NCBI GenBank assembly: GCA_017620615.1
Contig: JAGAUW010000004.1
Coordinates: 1-64,000 of the forward strand
DNA: 64,000 nt
Source: Clostridia bacterium
Lineage (GTDB): Bacteria; Bacillota; Clostridia; Monoglobales; Monoglobaceae
Direction: 5' to 3'
Positions 32,116-43,057 of this stretch are shown here, piece by piece. Position 1 is the stretch's first letter, and each line of letters starts with the position of its first letter. The position numbers were made by a program, and so were the translations under genes. The notes below the pieces were generated by a model. That model was given only the letters and a program-made list of their open reading frames with translations, was not told the origin of the DNA and searched no databases.

Positions 32116-34941
32116 CTTTAGTACCTCTTTAAGATACTGTCCTGTATATGATTTTTTGTTTTTCGCCACTTCTTCAGGCGTGCCGCAGGCAACAATCTCG
32201 CCGCCCCGGTCACCGCCCTCAGGACCCAAGTCAATAATATAGTCCGAGGTCTTTATCATATCAAGGTTATGCTCAATGAGGACAACGGTGTTTCCCGCAT
32301 CCACCAATTTCTGCAAAACCTCAATAAGCTTATGCACGTCAGCGGTATGAAGTCCCGTAGTTGGCTCATCAAGAATATAAATGGTCTTTCCTGTGCTGCG
32401 TTTACTCAGCTCTGTGGCAAGCTTCACACGTTGTGCCTCACCGCCGGAAAGAGTAGTGGAGGATTGGCCGATTTTTATATATCCAAGACCAACTTCAAAA
32501 AGGGTCTTAAGTCTGTTTGCTATTTTTGGGATGTTCTCGAAGAATTCCACACCCTCCTCAACAGTCATCTCCAAAACATCGTGAATGCTCTTTCCTTTAT
32601 ACTTTACCTCCAAGGTCTCACGGTTATAGCGTCTTCCTCCGCAGACCTCACATGGCATATAAATATCAGGCAAAAAGTGCATCTCAATTTTCACTATACC
32701 ATCACCCTGACAGGATTCACATCTTCCGCCTTTCACGTTGAAGCTGAATCGTCCGGGACCATAGCCCCTTGATTTTGCCTCAGGCGTCATAGCAAAAAGG
32801 TTTCTTATATCCCCAAAAAGCCCCGTATATGTGGCAGGATTTGAACGCGGAGTTCTTCCAATAGGCGACTGGTCAATGTTTATCACCTTGTCAAGATATT
32901 CAAGACCTGAAATTTTCTTATACTTTCCGGGCTTTTGTTTCGCACGGTTAAGCTCATTGGCAAGCACCTTGTAAAGTACTTCATTTACAAGTGAGCTTTT
33001 TCCGCTACCAGAAACACCCGTTATGCAAGTAGCTGTACCAAGAGGAATTTCTATATCCACATTTTTCAGGTTATTCTGTGATGCACCAAATAGTTTCAAA
33101 TAATTTCCGTTTCCTTTTCGTCTGGTCACTGGAACGGGGATTTTTTTCTTGCCACTCAAATATTGTCCTGTTTCAGACGCCTCACACGCCATAATATCTT
33201 CTACACTACCCTCAGCGACAACATATCCGCCGTGAATACCTGCCCCCGGACCTATATCAATTATATGGTCAGCCGCCATCATAGTGTCTTCGTCGTGCTC
33301 CACCACAATCAAGGTATTCCCAAGGTCCCGAAGTCTTTTCAGCATATCTATAAGCTTATGGTTATCCTTTTGGTGAAGACCGATGCTTGGCTCGTCCAGA
33401 ATATAAAGAACACCCATAAGTCCCGAACCAATCTGGCTTGCAAGACGTATTCGCTGTGCCTCACCGCCTGAAAGCGTTCCGCTTGAACGGGATAGTGTCA
33501 GATATTCAAGCCCCACGCTCTTTAAAAAATTAAGTCTGGCCTTGATTTCTTTCAGGATTTGTTTGCCGATTTGAGCTTCTCTTTCGCTTAGCTCGATATT
33601 TTCAAAAAAGTTCAGCGCTTCATTTACAGAAAGCCTGCTTATTTCATCAATGTTCATGTTTTTGACAGTGACAGCAAGACTTTCTTTCCTCAGTCTTGTA
33701 CCCTTACACTCAGGACAGGGCATGGTATACATAAGCTCCTGAATTTCCTTTTTTGCCCATTCGGAATTTGTTTCTTTATACCGGCGCTCAATATTGTTCA
33801 TAACGCCCTCGAATCTTGCATACTGCTCGCCCCTGGCAAACTTCCTCTCATAAGAAAGTCGGACCTTTTCCCCACGTGTTCCATACATAATGATGTCCAC
33901 AATATCCTCGGGCAAATCCTCAAAAGGCGCGTCGAGACTGAATCCATAATGCTCCGAAAGTCCGCGATAATACATAGCAGAAACCGATGCCTCATCCGTT
34001 CCGCTCCAGCCGTAACAATTTATTGCCCCCTGATTTATACTTTTTGTTTTGTCCGGAACAAGTCTGTCAGGGTCAATTATTTCAACCTGACCAAGACCCA
34101 TACAGTGAGGACACGCACCATAAGGGGTGTTGAACGAAAACATTCTTGGAGTAAGTTCTTCAATGCTTATTCCGCAGTCATCACAAGCATAGTTCTGGCT
34201 GAACATCAACTCTTTATCTTCATCAATAAGCTGAATTACCACGAGACCTTTTGCCATTTTGAGAGCTGTTTCAAGAGAGTCTGTCAAACGTTTTTCTATG
34301 CCCTCCCGTTGAATAAGCCTGTCCACAACAATTTCTATATTATGTTTTTTTTGTTTATCAAGGACAATTTCATCTGATGCCGGGTCAAAAATCTCACCAT
34401 CAACTCGTACTCTTACAAATCCATCCTTTGCCGCTTTTTCAAATACTTTTGTATATTCACCTTTTCTGCCCCTGACTATTGGTGCCAGAATTTGAAATCT
34501 GGTCTTTTCAGGAAGCGCCAGTACCGCATCAACAATCTGGTCTATTGACTGCGACTTTATTTCTTTTCCGCATTTCGGGCAGTGGGGGACACCTATTCTC
34601 GCATATAAGAGACGTATATAGTCATAGATTTCCGTCACCGTTCCCACTGTGGAACGGGGATTTTTGCTTGTAGTTTTCTGGTCAATGGATATGGCGGGAG
34701 AAAGTCCGTCTATTGACTCAACATTGGGCTTTTCCATCTGCCCCAAAAACTGTCTTGCATAGGCAGAAAGAGACTCCACATACCGCCTTTGTCCTTCGGC
34801 ATAAATGGTTTCAAAAGCAAGTGATGACTTGCCCGAGCCACTGAGACCCGTCAGAACCACCATTTTATCACGGGGTATCTTGACATCAATGTTTTTCAGA
34901 TTATTTTCTTTTGCACCCTTGATATAAATTTCCTTGTGCAT
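32101..34941 (-). CDS. uvrA: Excinuclease ABC subunit A
   Basis: 946-aa ATPase that recognises DNA lesions in nucleotide excision repair and loads UvrB. Two ABC modules: Walker [11 protein letters not shown] (about 33) and [10 protein letters not shown] (about 640), two LSGGEAQR signatures (about 490 and 830), and zinc fingers with CPHCMGLG and CESCQGDG. Full length. Start overlaps the uvrB stop (TAATG), so both are translated from one mRNA. Confidence 0.98.
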   Translation of the reverse strand: MHKEIYIKGAKENNLKNIDVKIPRDKMVVLTGLSGSGKSSLAFETIYAEGQRRYVESLSAYARQFLGQMEKPNVESIDGLSPAISIDQKTTSKNPRSTVGTVTEIYDYIRLLYARIGVPHCPKCGKEIKSQSIDQIVDAVLALPEKTRFQILAPIVRGRKGEYTKVFEKAAKDGFVRVRVDGEIFDPASDEIVLDKQKKHNIEIVVDRLIQREGIEKRLTDSLETALKMAKGLVVIQLIDEDKELMFSQNYACDDCGISIEELTPRMFSFNTPYGACPHCMGLGQVEIIDPDRLVPDKTKSINQGAINCYGWSGTDEASVSAMYYRGLSEHYGFSLDAPFEDLPEDIVDIIMYGTRGEKVRLSYERKFARGEQYARFEGVMNNIERRYKETNSEWAKKEIQELMYTMPCPECKGTRLRKESLAVTVKNMNIDEISRLSVNEALNFFENIELSEREAQIGKQILKEIKARLNFLKSVGLEYLTLSRSSGTLSGGEAQRIRLASQIGSGLMGVLYILDEPSIGLHQKDNHKLIDMLKRLRDLGNTLIVVEHDEDTMMAADHIIDIGPGAGIHGGYVVAEGSVEDIMACEASETGQYLSGKKKIPVPVTRRKGNGNYLKLFGASQNNLKNVDIEIPLGTATCITGVSGSGKSSLVNEVLYKVLANELNRAKQKPGKYKKISGLEYLDKVINIDQSPIGRTPRSNPATYTGLFGDIRNLFAMTPEAKSRGYGPGRFSFNVKGGRCESCQGDGIVKIEMHFLPDIYMPCEVCGGRRYNRETLEVKYKGKSIHDVLEMTVEEGVEFFENIPKIANRLKTLFEVGLGYIKIGQSSTTLSGGEAQRVKLATELSKRSTGKTIYILDEPTTGLHTADVHKLIEVLQKLVDAGNTVVLIEHNLDMIKTSDYIIDLGPEGGDRGGEIVACGTPEEVAKNKKSYTGQYLKEVLKKNPQ

Positions 34942-36902
34942 TATTCTTCTCCCTCAAGTCTTTTTATTTCATCACGAAGCTTTGCTGCAAGCTCAAACTG
35001 CAGGAGTTCCGCCGCTTTTTTCATTTCCACAGTAAGCTCAGCAATGGTCTTTTCTCTTATCTCCTCTTCCTTGTGACTTGCCTTTTTGCTGGTACGCTTT
35101 TCGTCATCCACAGTAGCTTCAATAATTTCGTGAATATTCTTTTGAATAGTTTTTGGAACAATTCCATTTTTCTCATTGTATTCTGCCTGGATTTTACGTC
35201 TGCGCTCGGTTTCAGAAATGGCTCTTTGCATTGACCCGGTAATGGTATCAGCATACATAATCACTGTTCCGTTGGCATTTCGCGCTGCACGTCCAATTGT
35301 CTGTATAAGGGATGTATCCGACCTCAAAAAGCCTTCCTTGTCTGCATCAAGAATTGCAACCAAAGAAACCTCAGGAATATCAAGACCTTCACGAAGAAGG
35401 TTTATCCCTACCAGAACGTCAAACTCGCCAAGTCTCAAATCGCGGATTATCTCCATTCGCTCAATGGTCTCAACCTCAGAATGAAGGTATCTCACCCTCA
35501 CCCCCATCTCCTCGAAATATTCAGTAAGGCGTTCCGCCATTTTCTTAGTGAGTGTTGTAACAAGTACCCTTTCATTTTTCTCCACACGGGCCTTGATTTC
35601 GCCATATAAATCATCAATCTGTCCATCCACCGGTCGCACAGAAATTTTAGGGTCCAAAAGTCCTGTTGGTCTTATTACCTGCTCAACCACTCTTGTCGAC
35701 CGCTCTTTTTCAAACTCTGCAGGTGTAGCACTGACAAATATTGCCTGATTTATATGGTCGTAAAATTCATCAAAGTTCAGCGGTCTGTTGTCATAAGCCG
35801 ACGGAAGTCTGAACCCAAATTCCACCAGATTGTTTTTTCTTGCACGGTCACCTGCATACATAGCGCGCACCTGAGGAATGGTCACGTGTGATTCATCAAC
35901 AATCAGCAAAAAATCATCAGGCAAATAGTCAAGAAGAGTAAAGGGCGGACTGCCCGGCTCTCTTCCGCTTATGTGTCTTGAATAATTCTCTATCCCCTGA
36001 CAAAAACCTGTTTCACGCATCATCTCAATGTCATACTTGGTGCGTTCCTTTATCCTTTGAGCTTCAATGAGACATTCTTTCGCCTTGAACTCCTCAACTC
36101 TTTGCTGCATTTCTTCATCAATATTCAATATTGCCTTTTCAAGTTTTTCACGTCCAACAACATAATGTGATGCCGGATAAATTGCACAGTGTTTGAGACT
36201 TGAAATGACCTCGCCAGTCACCGAACTTATTTCCGCAATCCGTTCAACCTCGTCACCAAAGAATTCAATTCTTATGGCATTTCCCGATGAATAGGATGGG
36301 AACACGTCAATTACATCGCCCCTCACTCTGAATTTATTTCTGGAAAAAGCGATATCATTTCTTTCATATTGAATTTCAATGAGTTTTTGTATAACTGCAT
36401 CTCTGTCAGCACAATTTCCAACTCTGAGAGACACCACCATACTGTTGTAGTCAATAGGGTCGCCAAGTCCGTATATACACGAAACACTGGCAACAATAAT
36501 CACATCACGACGCTCAAACAGTGCCGCCGTTGCTGAGTGTCTGAGCTTGTCTATATCCTCATTTGTCTGGGCATCCTTCTCGATATATGTATCAGAGCTT
36601 GGGATGTACGCCTCCGGTTGATAATAGTCATAATAAGAAACAAAATATTCCACCGCATTGTCAGGAAAAAGCTCCTTGAATTCGCTACACAACTGTGCTG
36701 CAAGGGTCTTGTTGTGGGCAAGAACCAGCGTTGGTCGATTCACCTTTTCAATAACATTTGCCATCGTAAAAGTTTTTCCCGAACCGGTTACGCCCATCAG
36801 CGTCTGAAATTTATCACCATTTATAACCCCTTGGGAAAGGGCAGAAATTGCCTGTGGCTGGTCACCCGAAGGTTTATGCTTTGAGACAATTTTAAACTCC
36901 AT
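34941..36902 (-). CDS. uvrB: Excinuclease ABC subunit B
   Basis: 653-aa helicase-like damage-verification protein. Start at 36902 ([11 protein letters not shown]) is preferred: GAGGAG precedes it and homologues start here; the frame opens 14 codons upstream inside radC. Walker [15 protein letters not shown] (about 40), beta-hairpin [16 protein letters not shown] box and C-terminal UvrC-binding motif ([25 protein letters not shown] region) are intact. Confidence 0.98.
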   Translation of the reverse strand: MEFKIVSKHKPSGDQPQAISALSQGVINGDKFQTLMGVTGSGKTFTMANVIEKVNRPTLVLAHNKTLAAQLCSEFKELFPDNAVEYFVSYYDYYQPEAYIPSSDTYIEKDAQTNEDIDKLRHSATAALFERRDVIIVASVSCIYGLGDPIDYNSMVVSLRVGNCADRDAVIQKLIEIQYERNDIAFSRNKFRVRGDVIDVFPSYSSGNAIRIEFFGDEVERIAEISSVTGEVISSLKHCAIYPASHYVVGREKLEKAILNIDEEMQQRVEEFKAKECLIEAQRIKERTKYDIEMMRETGFCQGIENYSRHISGREPGSPPFTLLDYLPDDFLLIVDESHVTIPQVRAMYAGDRARKNNLVEFGFRLPSAYDNRPLNFDEFYDHINQAIFVSATPAEFEKERSTRVVEQVIRPTGLLDPKISVRPVDGQIDDLYGEIKARVEKNERVLVTTLTKKMAERLTEYFEEMGVRVRYLHSEVETIERMEIIRDLRLGEFDVLVGINLLREGLDIPEVSLVAILDADKEGFLRSDTSLIQTIGRAARNANGTVIMYADTITGSMQRAISETERRRKIQAEYNEKNGIVPKTIQKNIHEIIEATVDDEKRTSKKASHKEEEIREKTIAELTVEMKKAAELLQFELAAKLRDEIKRLEGEE

Positions 36903-37614
36903 CTTTGCTTCTCCTCTTTGGCTCCACTTTTCCATTTTTCCCAATATTTTCTTTGAGAGTTATGCTGTAAACATCATTTCCCGACACAATCAAACTGTCA
37001 AAAAACTCAATATCCACCATATTAAAGCATTTCTGCAGTTTTTCCGACAGTTCTATATCCGCTACCGACGGATTTACCAATCCGCACGGGTGATTGTGGA
37101 CAATAACCACTGTACTCGCTCTGTCATTAAGGGCCTGTCTCACAACTTTTGGAACATAAACAGCCGTTTCTCCCTGAACCCCCTCGGATATCCGGGTTAT
37201 TGAAAGTAGCCTGAATGACGAATTCATACTGAGCATATATGCTGACTCAGTAAGCTTTCCATAGAAAAACGTTTTCACAAAATTTGCCAATCTTTCATAT
37301 CCATTAAGTTTCAATGGTTTATCAACCAAAATACTCCGTTCAACAATCCCCAAAAGTGCCGGAAGTGAGGTCAGAAACCTTGCCGTACTGCGCCCAACAC
37401 CTTCAATGCTCATAAGTTCATCCATACTTGCGTTAATGGCACCGCTTATTGTTTGAAATCTATTCAGGATGTTATGCGCCAATTCATTTGTGTCTCCCCT
37501 GGGAATTACCGCAAACAAAAGATACTCAAGCTGTTCGTGGGGTTCAAGTGATTCAAGCCCGTATTCACTTACTTTTTTGTCAAGCCTCTCACGATGCATC
37601 GCGTGCAAACTCAA
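36892..37614 (-). CDS. radC: RadC-family JAB/MPN protein
   Basis: 240 aa. Helix-hairpin-helix-like segment ([13 protein letters not shown], about 68-80) and a JAB domain with the metal motif [14 protein letters not shown] (about 172-185). Historically called a DNA repair protein, though a repair role is doubtful and the true function is unknown. The TTG start behind GGGGGAG overlaps the rluD stop; an ATG five codons later is an alternative. Its 3' end overlaps the uvrB start. Confidence 0.9.
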   Translation of the reverse strand: MSLHAMHRERLDKKVSEYGLESLEPHEQLEYLLFAVIPRGDTNELAHNILNRFQTISGAINASMDELMSIEGVGRSTARFLTSLPALLGIVERSILVDKPLKLNGYERLANFVKTFFYGKLTESAYMLSMNSSFRLLSITRISEGVQGETAVYVPKVVRQALNDRASTVVIVHNHPCGLVNPSVADIELSEKLQKCFNMVDIEFFDSLIVSGNDVYSITLKENIGKNGKVEPKRRSKDGV

Positions 37615-38519
37615 TTCATTCTCCCCCTCAGTTTCACCAAAACCTCTTCAAAATATTCCGGAATATCCTGCGAGAACTCCATATACTCATTTGTTTCAGG
37701 ATGAAAAAAGCCAATCAAATGTGCATGCAAGAGCTGTCCATTCAACCTAAATTCCTCTTTCTTCCTGCCATAAACACTGTCTCCCACAATGGGATTCCCC
37801 CGCTTTGACATATGGACTCTTATCTGATGTGTTCTTCCGGTTTCAAGTCTGCATCTTAAAAAGGTATATTTTTCAAATCTCTCCAACACAAAAAAATGCG
37901 TAACCGCATTTTTTGAATTTTTCTGTGTAATAGTCATTTTTTTTCGGTCTTTTTCGTCTCTGCCTATGGGCGCATCAATGGTTCCCTCGTCCTCTTTTAT
38001 TTTGCCGTGCACCAAAGCCAGATATTCACGGGTCAGACTGTGTTCCTTTATCTGTCTTGAGAGTCCAAGATGGGCCGCATCATTTTTAGCCACCATCAAA
38101 AGCCCACTTGTATCCTTGTCAATGCGATGCAAAATCCCCGGGCGGATTTCACCGTTAATCCCCGAAAGATTATCCCCGCAATGAGCCATAAGTGCATTCA
38201 CAAGAGTCCCATTATAATTACCTGCAGCAGGATGCACCACCATTCCCTGGGGCTTATTTACCACAAGCATGCACGAGTCTTCATACACCACATCAAGCGG
38301 AATTTCCTCAGCTGCTATCCGGATCTCTTTAGGCTCGGGAATTTCAATGGAAATAAGGTCATTCTCTTTAAGCTTATAATTTGACTTTACAGTTTTTTGC
38401 CCAACCAATATGAAACCGTCTTCAATCAGCTTTTGTATTCGTGAACGGGTAAGCCCTAGGTCACTTTCAGCCAGAAAAGCATCAATCCGTTTATCTTTGC
38501 TTTGGGAATCAATCAACAT
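37611..38519 (-). CDS. rluD: RluA-family 23S rRNA pseudouridine synthase
   Basis: 302 aa. Start ATG 38519 follows the lspA stop by 1 bp; the longer frame is the lspA shadow. N-terminal S4 RNA-binding domain (RIDAFLAESDLGLTRSRIQ, about 11-60) and catalytic domain with HRIDKDTSGLL (about 130, catalytic Asp). Converts uridines to pseudouridine in 23S rRNA; the usual lspA-rluD pairing supports the RluD type, though the exact target sites are not readable. Confidence 0.9.
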   Translation of the reverse strand: MLIDSQSKDKRIDAFLAESDLGLTRSRIQKLIEDGFILVGQKTVKSNYKLKENDLISIEIPEPKEIRIAAEEIPLDVVYEDSCMLVVNKPQGMVVHPAAGNYNGTLVNALMAHCGDNLSGINGEIRPGILHRIDKDTSGLLMVAKNDAAHLGLSRQIKEHSLTREYLALVHGKIKEDEGTIDAPIGRDEKDRKKMTITQKNSKNAVTHFFVLERFEKYTFLRCRLETGRTHQIRVHMSKRGNPIVGDSVYGRKKEEFRLNGQLLHAHLIGFFHPETNEYMEFSQDIPEYFEEVLVKLRGRMN

Positions 38520-38520
38520 T

Positions 38521-38997
38521 TCATACACTTTTATTTTCCTCCCGCCACTTTTCTTCAAAAAACACAAAAAACACAGCCAAGGCACCTGCGCCAAGGCAAA
38601 CAAAAATATCCGCCACATTAAACACCGGGAATTTTATAAGACAAAAATCAAAAAAGTCCACCACATATCCATACACAATACGGTCTATCATATTTCCAAG
38701 CGCCCCGGCAGTCATAAAGGAAATCCCCAGATTCAAAATGGGCGGCTTGTTTTTAACCCTGACAGAAATCCAAAGCACAACGGCCACAAAACCCACCGCC
38801 ACCGCAACAAAAAGCAGCCCTCTTCCCTGCATAATTCCGAAGGCTGCTCCTTTGTTTTCAACATAAGTGAGATGGAACACGCCCTCAATCAAAGGAATTG
38901 ACCCAAGTCCTGAAAGATGCGTTTTTGCCAATATTTTTGTCAGGAAGTCCGCAATCAAAATTGCAAACCCTACTAAAAAATATACCATATCTCTCAC
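38521..38997 (-). CDS. lspA: Lipoprotein signal peptidase
   Basis: 158-aa aspartic membrane protease (type II signal peptidase) that cleaves prolipoproteins after lipid attachment. Four helices; catalytic Asp residues in NMIDRIVYGYVVDF and FNVADIFVCLGAG, and the VENKGAAFGI motif (about 46-55). Full length. Confidence 0.95.
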   Translation of the reverse strand: MRDMVYFLVGFAILIADFLTKILAKTHLSGLGSIPLIEGVFHLTYVENKGAAFGIMQGRGLLFVAVAVGFVAVVLWISVRVKNKPPILNLGISFMTAGALGNMIDRIVYGYVVDFFDFCLIKFPVFNVADIFVCLGAGALAVFFVFFEEKWREENKSV

Positions 38998-39037
38998 CTT
39001 TAAAATTTATGTAAATGAAATTTAAATCTCTATAATA

Positions 39038-39688
39038 TTACTCTTCGTTCCCTTTTTCTTCCGCCTTAGCCTCTTCCGCTGTGACATATTCACCCTTTTC
39101 ATTCACAACGATTTTGGGAAGCTCCATTGTCACCTGTTCAAGCTTCTGGATAGCAGACATAACGCCGTCAGTTTTAGCTTCTACCTTAGTATCAAGCTCA
39201 ATGTGTGGAATATCCTTAGTCTCAACCGACTTTGCAGCTTTTTCGGGCATACTGAATTCCTTAACGATATCCATTTGAGAGGTGAGAAGTGAAATAACTC
39301 TTGTCCTGAAAATTTCCACGTTGCGACGCATCTCTTCGTATTCATAGCTTATGCGGGTAACCTCTCGACTTGCATCAGACAAAAGCTGTGATGCTTTGTT
39401 TTCAGCATCCTTTATGATGTTCTCTGCATTCTTTCTCGCATTCTGAACAACCTCATCACCGGCGCTCTGAGCAACCAAAATTGCGCTCTGAAGAGTTTCT
39501 TCCATTGACTTGTACTGAGAAATCGCATTGGACAGCATGTTTATTTTATCCTTGTTTGCGAGGTTTTCCTTGTAAATAAGCTCATAATTCTCAGCGATTA
39601 CATTCATAAACTCCTCAACCTCAGTCATGCTGTAACCCCTGAATTCCCTTTTAAATTTTCTGTTTTCAATTTCGAGTGGTGTCAACAT
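39038..39688 (-). CDS. divIVA: DivIVA-family cell-division/polarity protein
   Basis: 216 aa. Start MLTPLEIENRKF at 39688 follows ATGGAGGAAAG; the longer frame lacks a site. The membrane-binding N-terminal domain (KFKREFRGYSMTEVEEFMN) is followed by a long coiled coil (about 35-145) and a disordered acidic tail. Senses negative membrane curvature at septum and poles. Lies in the conserved sepF-ylmH-divIVA group. Confidence 0.95.
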   Translation of the reverse strand: MLTPLEIENRKFKREFRGYSMTEVEEFMNVIAENYELIYKENLANKDKINMLSNAISQYKSMEETLQSAILVAQSAGDEVVQNARKNAENIIKDAENKASQLLSDASREVTRISYEYEEMRRNVEIFRTRVISLLTSQMDIVKEFSMPEKAAKSVETKDIPHIELDTKVEAKTDGVMSAIQKLEQVTMELPKIVVNEKGEYVTAEEAKAEEKGNEE

Positions 39689-39758
39689 AAAACTTTCCTC
39701 CATTCTGCCACAAAACGTGACATTCTTTAAAAGCAATGGGAATAATCCCAAATTTCCT

Positions 39759-40514
39759 TTATATAAATTTTTCTATTTGTATTCCGATTCTGCCTTTTTT
39801 CGTTTCCCTGATCTCTTCAAGAAGTCGGAATCTTCCTTGTCCTCTCACCGAAAAAACATCTCCGGGTTTAATCTTCAGCGAAACGTTTTCGGTTTGCATC
39901 CAATTCACAAACACGCGTCCCTCAGCAATATACCCCGCAGCAATCGACCTTGAAGTCTTTGTGGCCGCTGACACCACACTGTCAAGACGAAGTGCTGAAA
40001 CCGTATGACTCATGGTTTCAACCTTACGCAAGGGAATTTCAAGCATTTCATTTGGAATTAGTCTCACCTTCACGCCATGACGCCCAACTTTGGTAAGGTT
40101 TTCCACAATATATGCGCCTATGTTTTCTGCAACAAATACGATGCATCTATCTTCCAAAACAATTATGTCACCAATCTTTTCACGCTTGATGCCAAGCCCC
40201 AGAAGACTCCCCAAAAAGTCGGGGTGCCTGAGACTTCCCACATCTCTGCCCGAAATTTCTATTGCAGAGATCAGGTCCAGTGCATCCGTTTCTTCAAGAT
40301 AGTCAGGAAGCGCCACAAACATTGTCCGCTCTGCATCTTCATAGCCACCACAAAAACACGTTTTCACCGGATTTTTAGTAATATTTTTTCTGACAATTTC
40401 TCGTTCCGAAGGAGTAAGAAAGCCCGTAGCCTTGATGCAATTTTGCTTTTCGCACAAAAAAGCAGTGTCTTGAGCCTTTGCAATCAACAGCTTTTCTTCA
40501 AGCTTGTTATCCAT
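39759..40514 (-). CDS. ylmH: YlmH-type RNA-binding protein (S4 domain)
   Basis: 251 aa. The N-terminal YlmH domain (FLTPSEREIVRKN region, then IEISGRDVGSLRHPDFLGSLLGLGI) is followed by an S4 domain (about 180-245, RLDSVVSAATKTSRSIAAGYIAEGRVFVN). YlmH of Bacillus has been linked to ribosome rescue and binding of stalled 50S subunits. Start overlaps the sepF stop by 1 bp. Confidence 0.93.
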   Translation of the reverse strand: MDNKLEEKLLIAKAQDTAFLCEKQNCIKATGFLTPSEREIVRKNITKNPVKTCFCGGYEDAERTMFVALPDYLEETDALDLISAIEISGRDVGSLRHPDFLGSLLGLGIKREKIGDIIVLEDRCIVFVAENIGAYIVENLTKVGRHGVKVRLIPNEMLEIPLRKVETMSHTVSALRLDSVVSAATKTSRSIAAGYIAEGRVFVNWMQTENVSLKIKPGDVFSVRGQGRFRLLEEIRETKKGRIGIQIEKFI

Positions 40515-40972
40515 TAGTTATTGTTCCAGGGGAAAATACCTTTGTTTCTGAGTTCATCCTTGAAATCTCCCATAATTCCTACATTATAAGGAGCAATCAA
40601 AAAGATTCCGTTTGAAACCTTCTGGATGTTTCCGTCAAGAGCATACACTGCACCGCTTAAGAAATCCACGATTTTCTGAGAAACACTGCGGTCAACAGAT
40701 TCAAGATTGATAACAACCGGCTTTTTGTTCTTGAGGTGATTTGCAATATCCCTTGCGTCTTCAAAGCTTTCAGGGCTCATAACCACAAGCTTAAGCTGTG
40801 CAGTTGTATGTATTTTTACAACCTTGTTACGCTTTCCACCCTCAAAAGCCTCCGGCTCTTCCTCCTCAAAAAGCTGACTGTTTGAAAATTCGCTGTTACC
40901 GATAAGCTCTTCTTCATACTCATCCTGTGTCTCAAACCCAATAAGATTCAACATTTTGTTTACAATACTCAT
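40514..40972 (-). CDS. sepF: Cell-division protein SepF
   Basis: 152-aa FtsZ-bundling and membrane-anchoring protein. N-terminal amphipathic helix (MSIVNKMLNLIGF), acidic linker, and globular DUF552 domain (about 55-140, KPVVINLESVDRSVSQKIVDFLSG). Good ribosome binding site (CCAGGAGG). Begins the sepF-ylmH-divIVA unit about 95 bp after yggS. Confidence 0.95.
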   Translation of the reverse strand: MSIVNKMLNLIGFETQDEYEEELIGNSEFSNSQLFEEEEPEAFEGGKRNKVVKIHTTAQLKLVVMSPESFEDARDIANHLKNKKPVVINLESVDRSVSQKIVDFLSGAVYALDGNIQKVSNGIFLIAPYNVGIMGDFKDELRNKGIFPWNNN

Positions 40973-41067
40973 AATATTTCCTCCTGGATATTTATAAAGT
41001 TTTCATATAATTCTATGCCCAACTTGTCCGTCACATTTTTTCACCAATATATTATATCACACTTTTT

Positions 41068-41763
41068 TTATTTTGTATAGTCTCTTTTTCCGAAAATTCC
41101 TGTTCCGACCCTGACCATTGTTGCACCCTTTTCAATCGCAAGGGGAAAATCGTTGGTCATGCCCATAGAAAGCTCCTCCATAGATACATTTTTGATGTTT
41201 TCTTGGCTTATTTTTTCAGCCAAACCTTTAAGCCCAGAGAACACACCCAAAAGAAGCTCTTCATCATCAGTAAACGGCGCAACCGTCATGAGCCCCATAA
41301 TTTTAACATTCTCAAGCAAGCTGATTTCACGACAAACGTCAATGCAATTCGTTGGCTCTATCCCGAATTTTGATTCTTCGCCAGAAACATTGACCTCCAG
41401 AAGAATTTTCTGAATTTTGTCAATTTTTTTTGCCTTTTTGTCAATTTCAACAGCAAGCTCAACACTATCAACAGAATGAATAAGCTCCACCTTGTCTATT
41501 ATATACTTTACCTTATTCTTTTGCAAATGCCCGATAAGATGCCACCTTACCGGATTCACTTTGTCGTATTTTTCCATTATTTCCTGAACACGGTTTTCGC
41601 CTATGTCAGTAACCCCACAGTCAATAGCCTCGTTTATGAGGTCAGCTCCATAAGTTTTTGTCACTGCAATAAGCTTTATTTCATCCGTCTTCCTATTTGA
41701 AGCCCTTGCCGCCTCATCAATTTTTTTGTTTACTTCCAAAAGATTTTTTTCAATGTATGACAT
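41068..41763 (-). CDS. YggS-family PLP-binding protein
   Basis: 231-aa alanine-racemase-like TIM barrel that binds pyridoxal phosphate (Lys in LIAVTKTYGAD, about 33-37) and keeps PLP homeostasis. Other motifs: IGENRVQEI, HLIGHLQKNK and SMGMTNDFPLAI. Bacillus YlmE is the orthologue, also upstream of sepF. Start overlaps the preceding stop (TAATG). Confidence 0.95.
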   Translation of the reverse strand: MSYIEKNLLEVNKKIDEAARASNRKTDEIKLIAVTKTYGADLINEAIDCGVTDIGENRVQEIMEKYDKVNPVRWHLIGHLQKNKVKYIIDKVELIHSVDSVELAVEIDKKAKKIDKIQKILLEVNVSGEESKFGIEPTNCIDVCREISLLENVKIMGLMTVAPFTDDEELLLGVFSGLKGLAEKISQENIKNVSMEELSMGMTNDFPLAIEKGATMVRVGTGIFGKRDYTK

Positions 41764-43034
41764 TATCTCACAACCTTGTTATTATAAAGTTCTTTTCCAT
41801 TTACAATCAGCTCATCGTAGAGTTTCAGTGTGGTATCCCCTGAGCTTAAAGTTTCCGCCACAATGACCCACTCTTTGCTGTTGTACAAAATATTGACCGG
41901 AACAAATCTCGCCTTGTCATTTTTTATGATATAAACGCCAGTTTTTCCGTCAATTATTCTTATACTCTCAGATGGAATTTTGAACCCCTCATAGTGATGC
42001 TTTATAAACTCAATTTCGGACCTTGATGTAGAATATATATTGCTTACATACCGGTTTGATTTTACCACCAAAACCGCTTTCCCCTTTTCTTCCTGCTTTA
42101 TTTGTGATACTGTCCCCGAAATAGTGTCCTGACCAATGTCCAGCAGTCTGAATTCAATTCTGTCGCCCACTCTCATATCTTCAACTTGTTCAAAAGGAAC
42201 AGTTGCCGCCACGCTCCAGCTGAAATTGTCCACAATTTTGCCCACCGCATCGCTTTCTTTCACCTTTGTAAGCATTACTGGTTTTTCAAATTTTTTGTCT
42301 AGCTCCTTGATGTAATCAACAGAAATTTCACCAAGCTTTTTTGTATTAAGGAGTTCTTCCATCCCGTCCGTCCTAGACGTAAACGCTCCGGCTCTTGGCG
42401 CATAAACTGCTGTCCTTTCAATGTTGTAATCCTTTTCAATTTCTGCCTTCCTTGCCAGCAATTCTTCAAGCTCTTTTATGCTGTCCTTTGGCTCAGCTTC
42501 TCCTTTGATTATCATTCTGCCTTCAATCAGGGAATTTACATTATCCTTTATTTCAGAAACTCCCCTAATATTATTTTTAAAGCCGAGAAAAGGAACATCT
42601 TTAAGTGCGAGCAAAATTTCCTGTTCAATTTTTGCCGCATCATTGCTGAAAACATCATCCTTTATTTTATTTGATGACAGCTTGTGTATTTTTTCTTCAA
42701 TCGCCTTGAGCTCACTGCCCGCTGATGCGTCCATTTGATTTTTGTGTATGTACATAACTGTTTCGCCAATTTTTACACGCTGTTCGTCGCCCACTTCACA
42801 ATAAACATAGCCCGCTGCAGGAGAAACTATCACCGTCTGATCTTTGAAAATATATCCTTTTGCCTTTATAATTTCTTCTTCAGTCCCTGTTCTCACCAGC
42901 ATCGTCTCAATTCTTCCGCCATAACTCAAGGCAACGTTTATGACTATGCTCAAAGCAAAGGCAAATATCAAAAAAGCAACAAAGCTTCTTTTCCCTTTTT
43001 TCTTTTTTCTCTTTTCTTCTCTTGTTTCTCTCAT
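41763..43034 (-). CDS. HlyD-like membrane-anchored protein
   Basis: 423 aa. ATG 43034 is preferred over TTG 43040 from spacing to AGAGG. Very basic cytosolic start (EEKRKKKKGKRS), one membrane helix (about 17-37), then an external barrel-sandwich region split by a helical hairpin (about 100-200) as in HlyD-type adaptors (YIFKDQTVIVSPAAGYV; AVYAPRAGAFTSR). Genes like this sit between miaA and yggS in many Clostridia. No partner transporter adjacent; role probably in envelope or division, unproven. Confidence 0.78.
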   Translation of the reverse strand: MRETREEKRKKKKGKRSFVAFLIFAFALSIVINVALSYGGRIETMLVRTGTEEEIIKAKGYIFKDQTVIVSPAAGYVYCEVGDEQRVKIGETVMYIHKNQMDASAGSELKAIEEKIHKLSSNKIKDDVFSNDAAKIEQEILLALKDVPFLGFKNNIRGVSEIKDNVNSLIEGRMIIKGEAEPKDSIKELEELLARKAEIEKDYNIERTAVYAPRAGAFTSRTDGMEELLNTKKLGEISVDYIKELDKKFEKPVMLTKVKESDAVGKIVDNFSWSVAATVPFEQVEDMRVGDRIEFRLLDIGQDTISGTVSQIKQEEKGKAVLVVKSNRYVSNIYSTSRSEIEFIKHHYEGFKIPSESIRIIDGKTGVYIIKNDKARFVPVNILYNSKEWVIVAETLSSGDTTLKLYDELIVNGKELYNNKVVR

Positions 43035-43057
43035 TTTCAAAACCTCTGCTTTGGCCT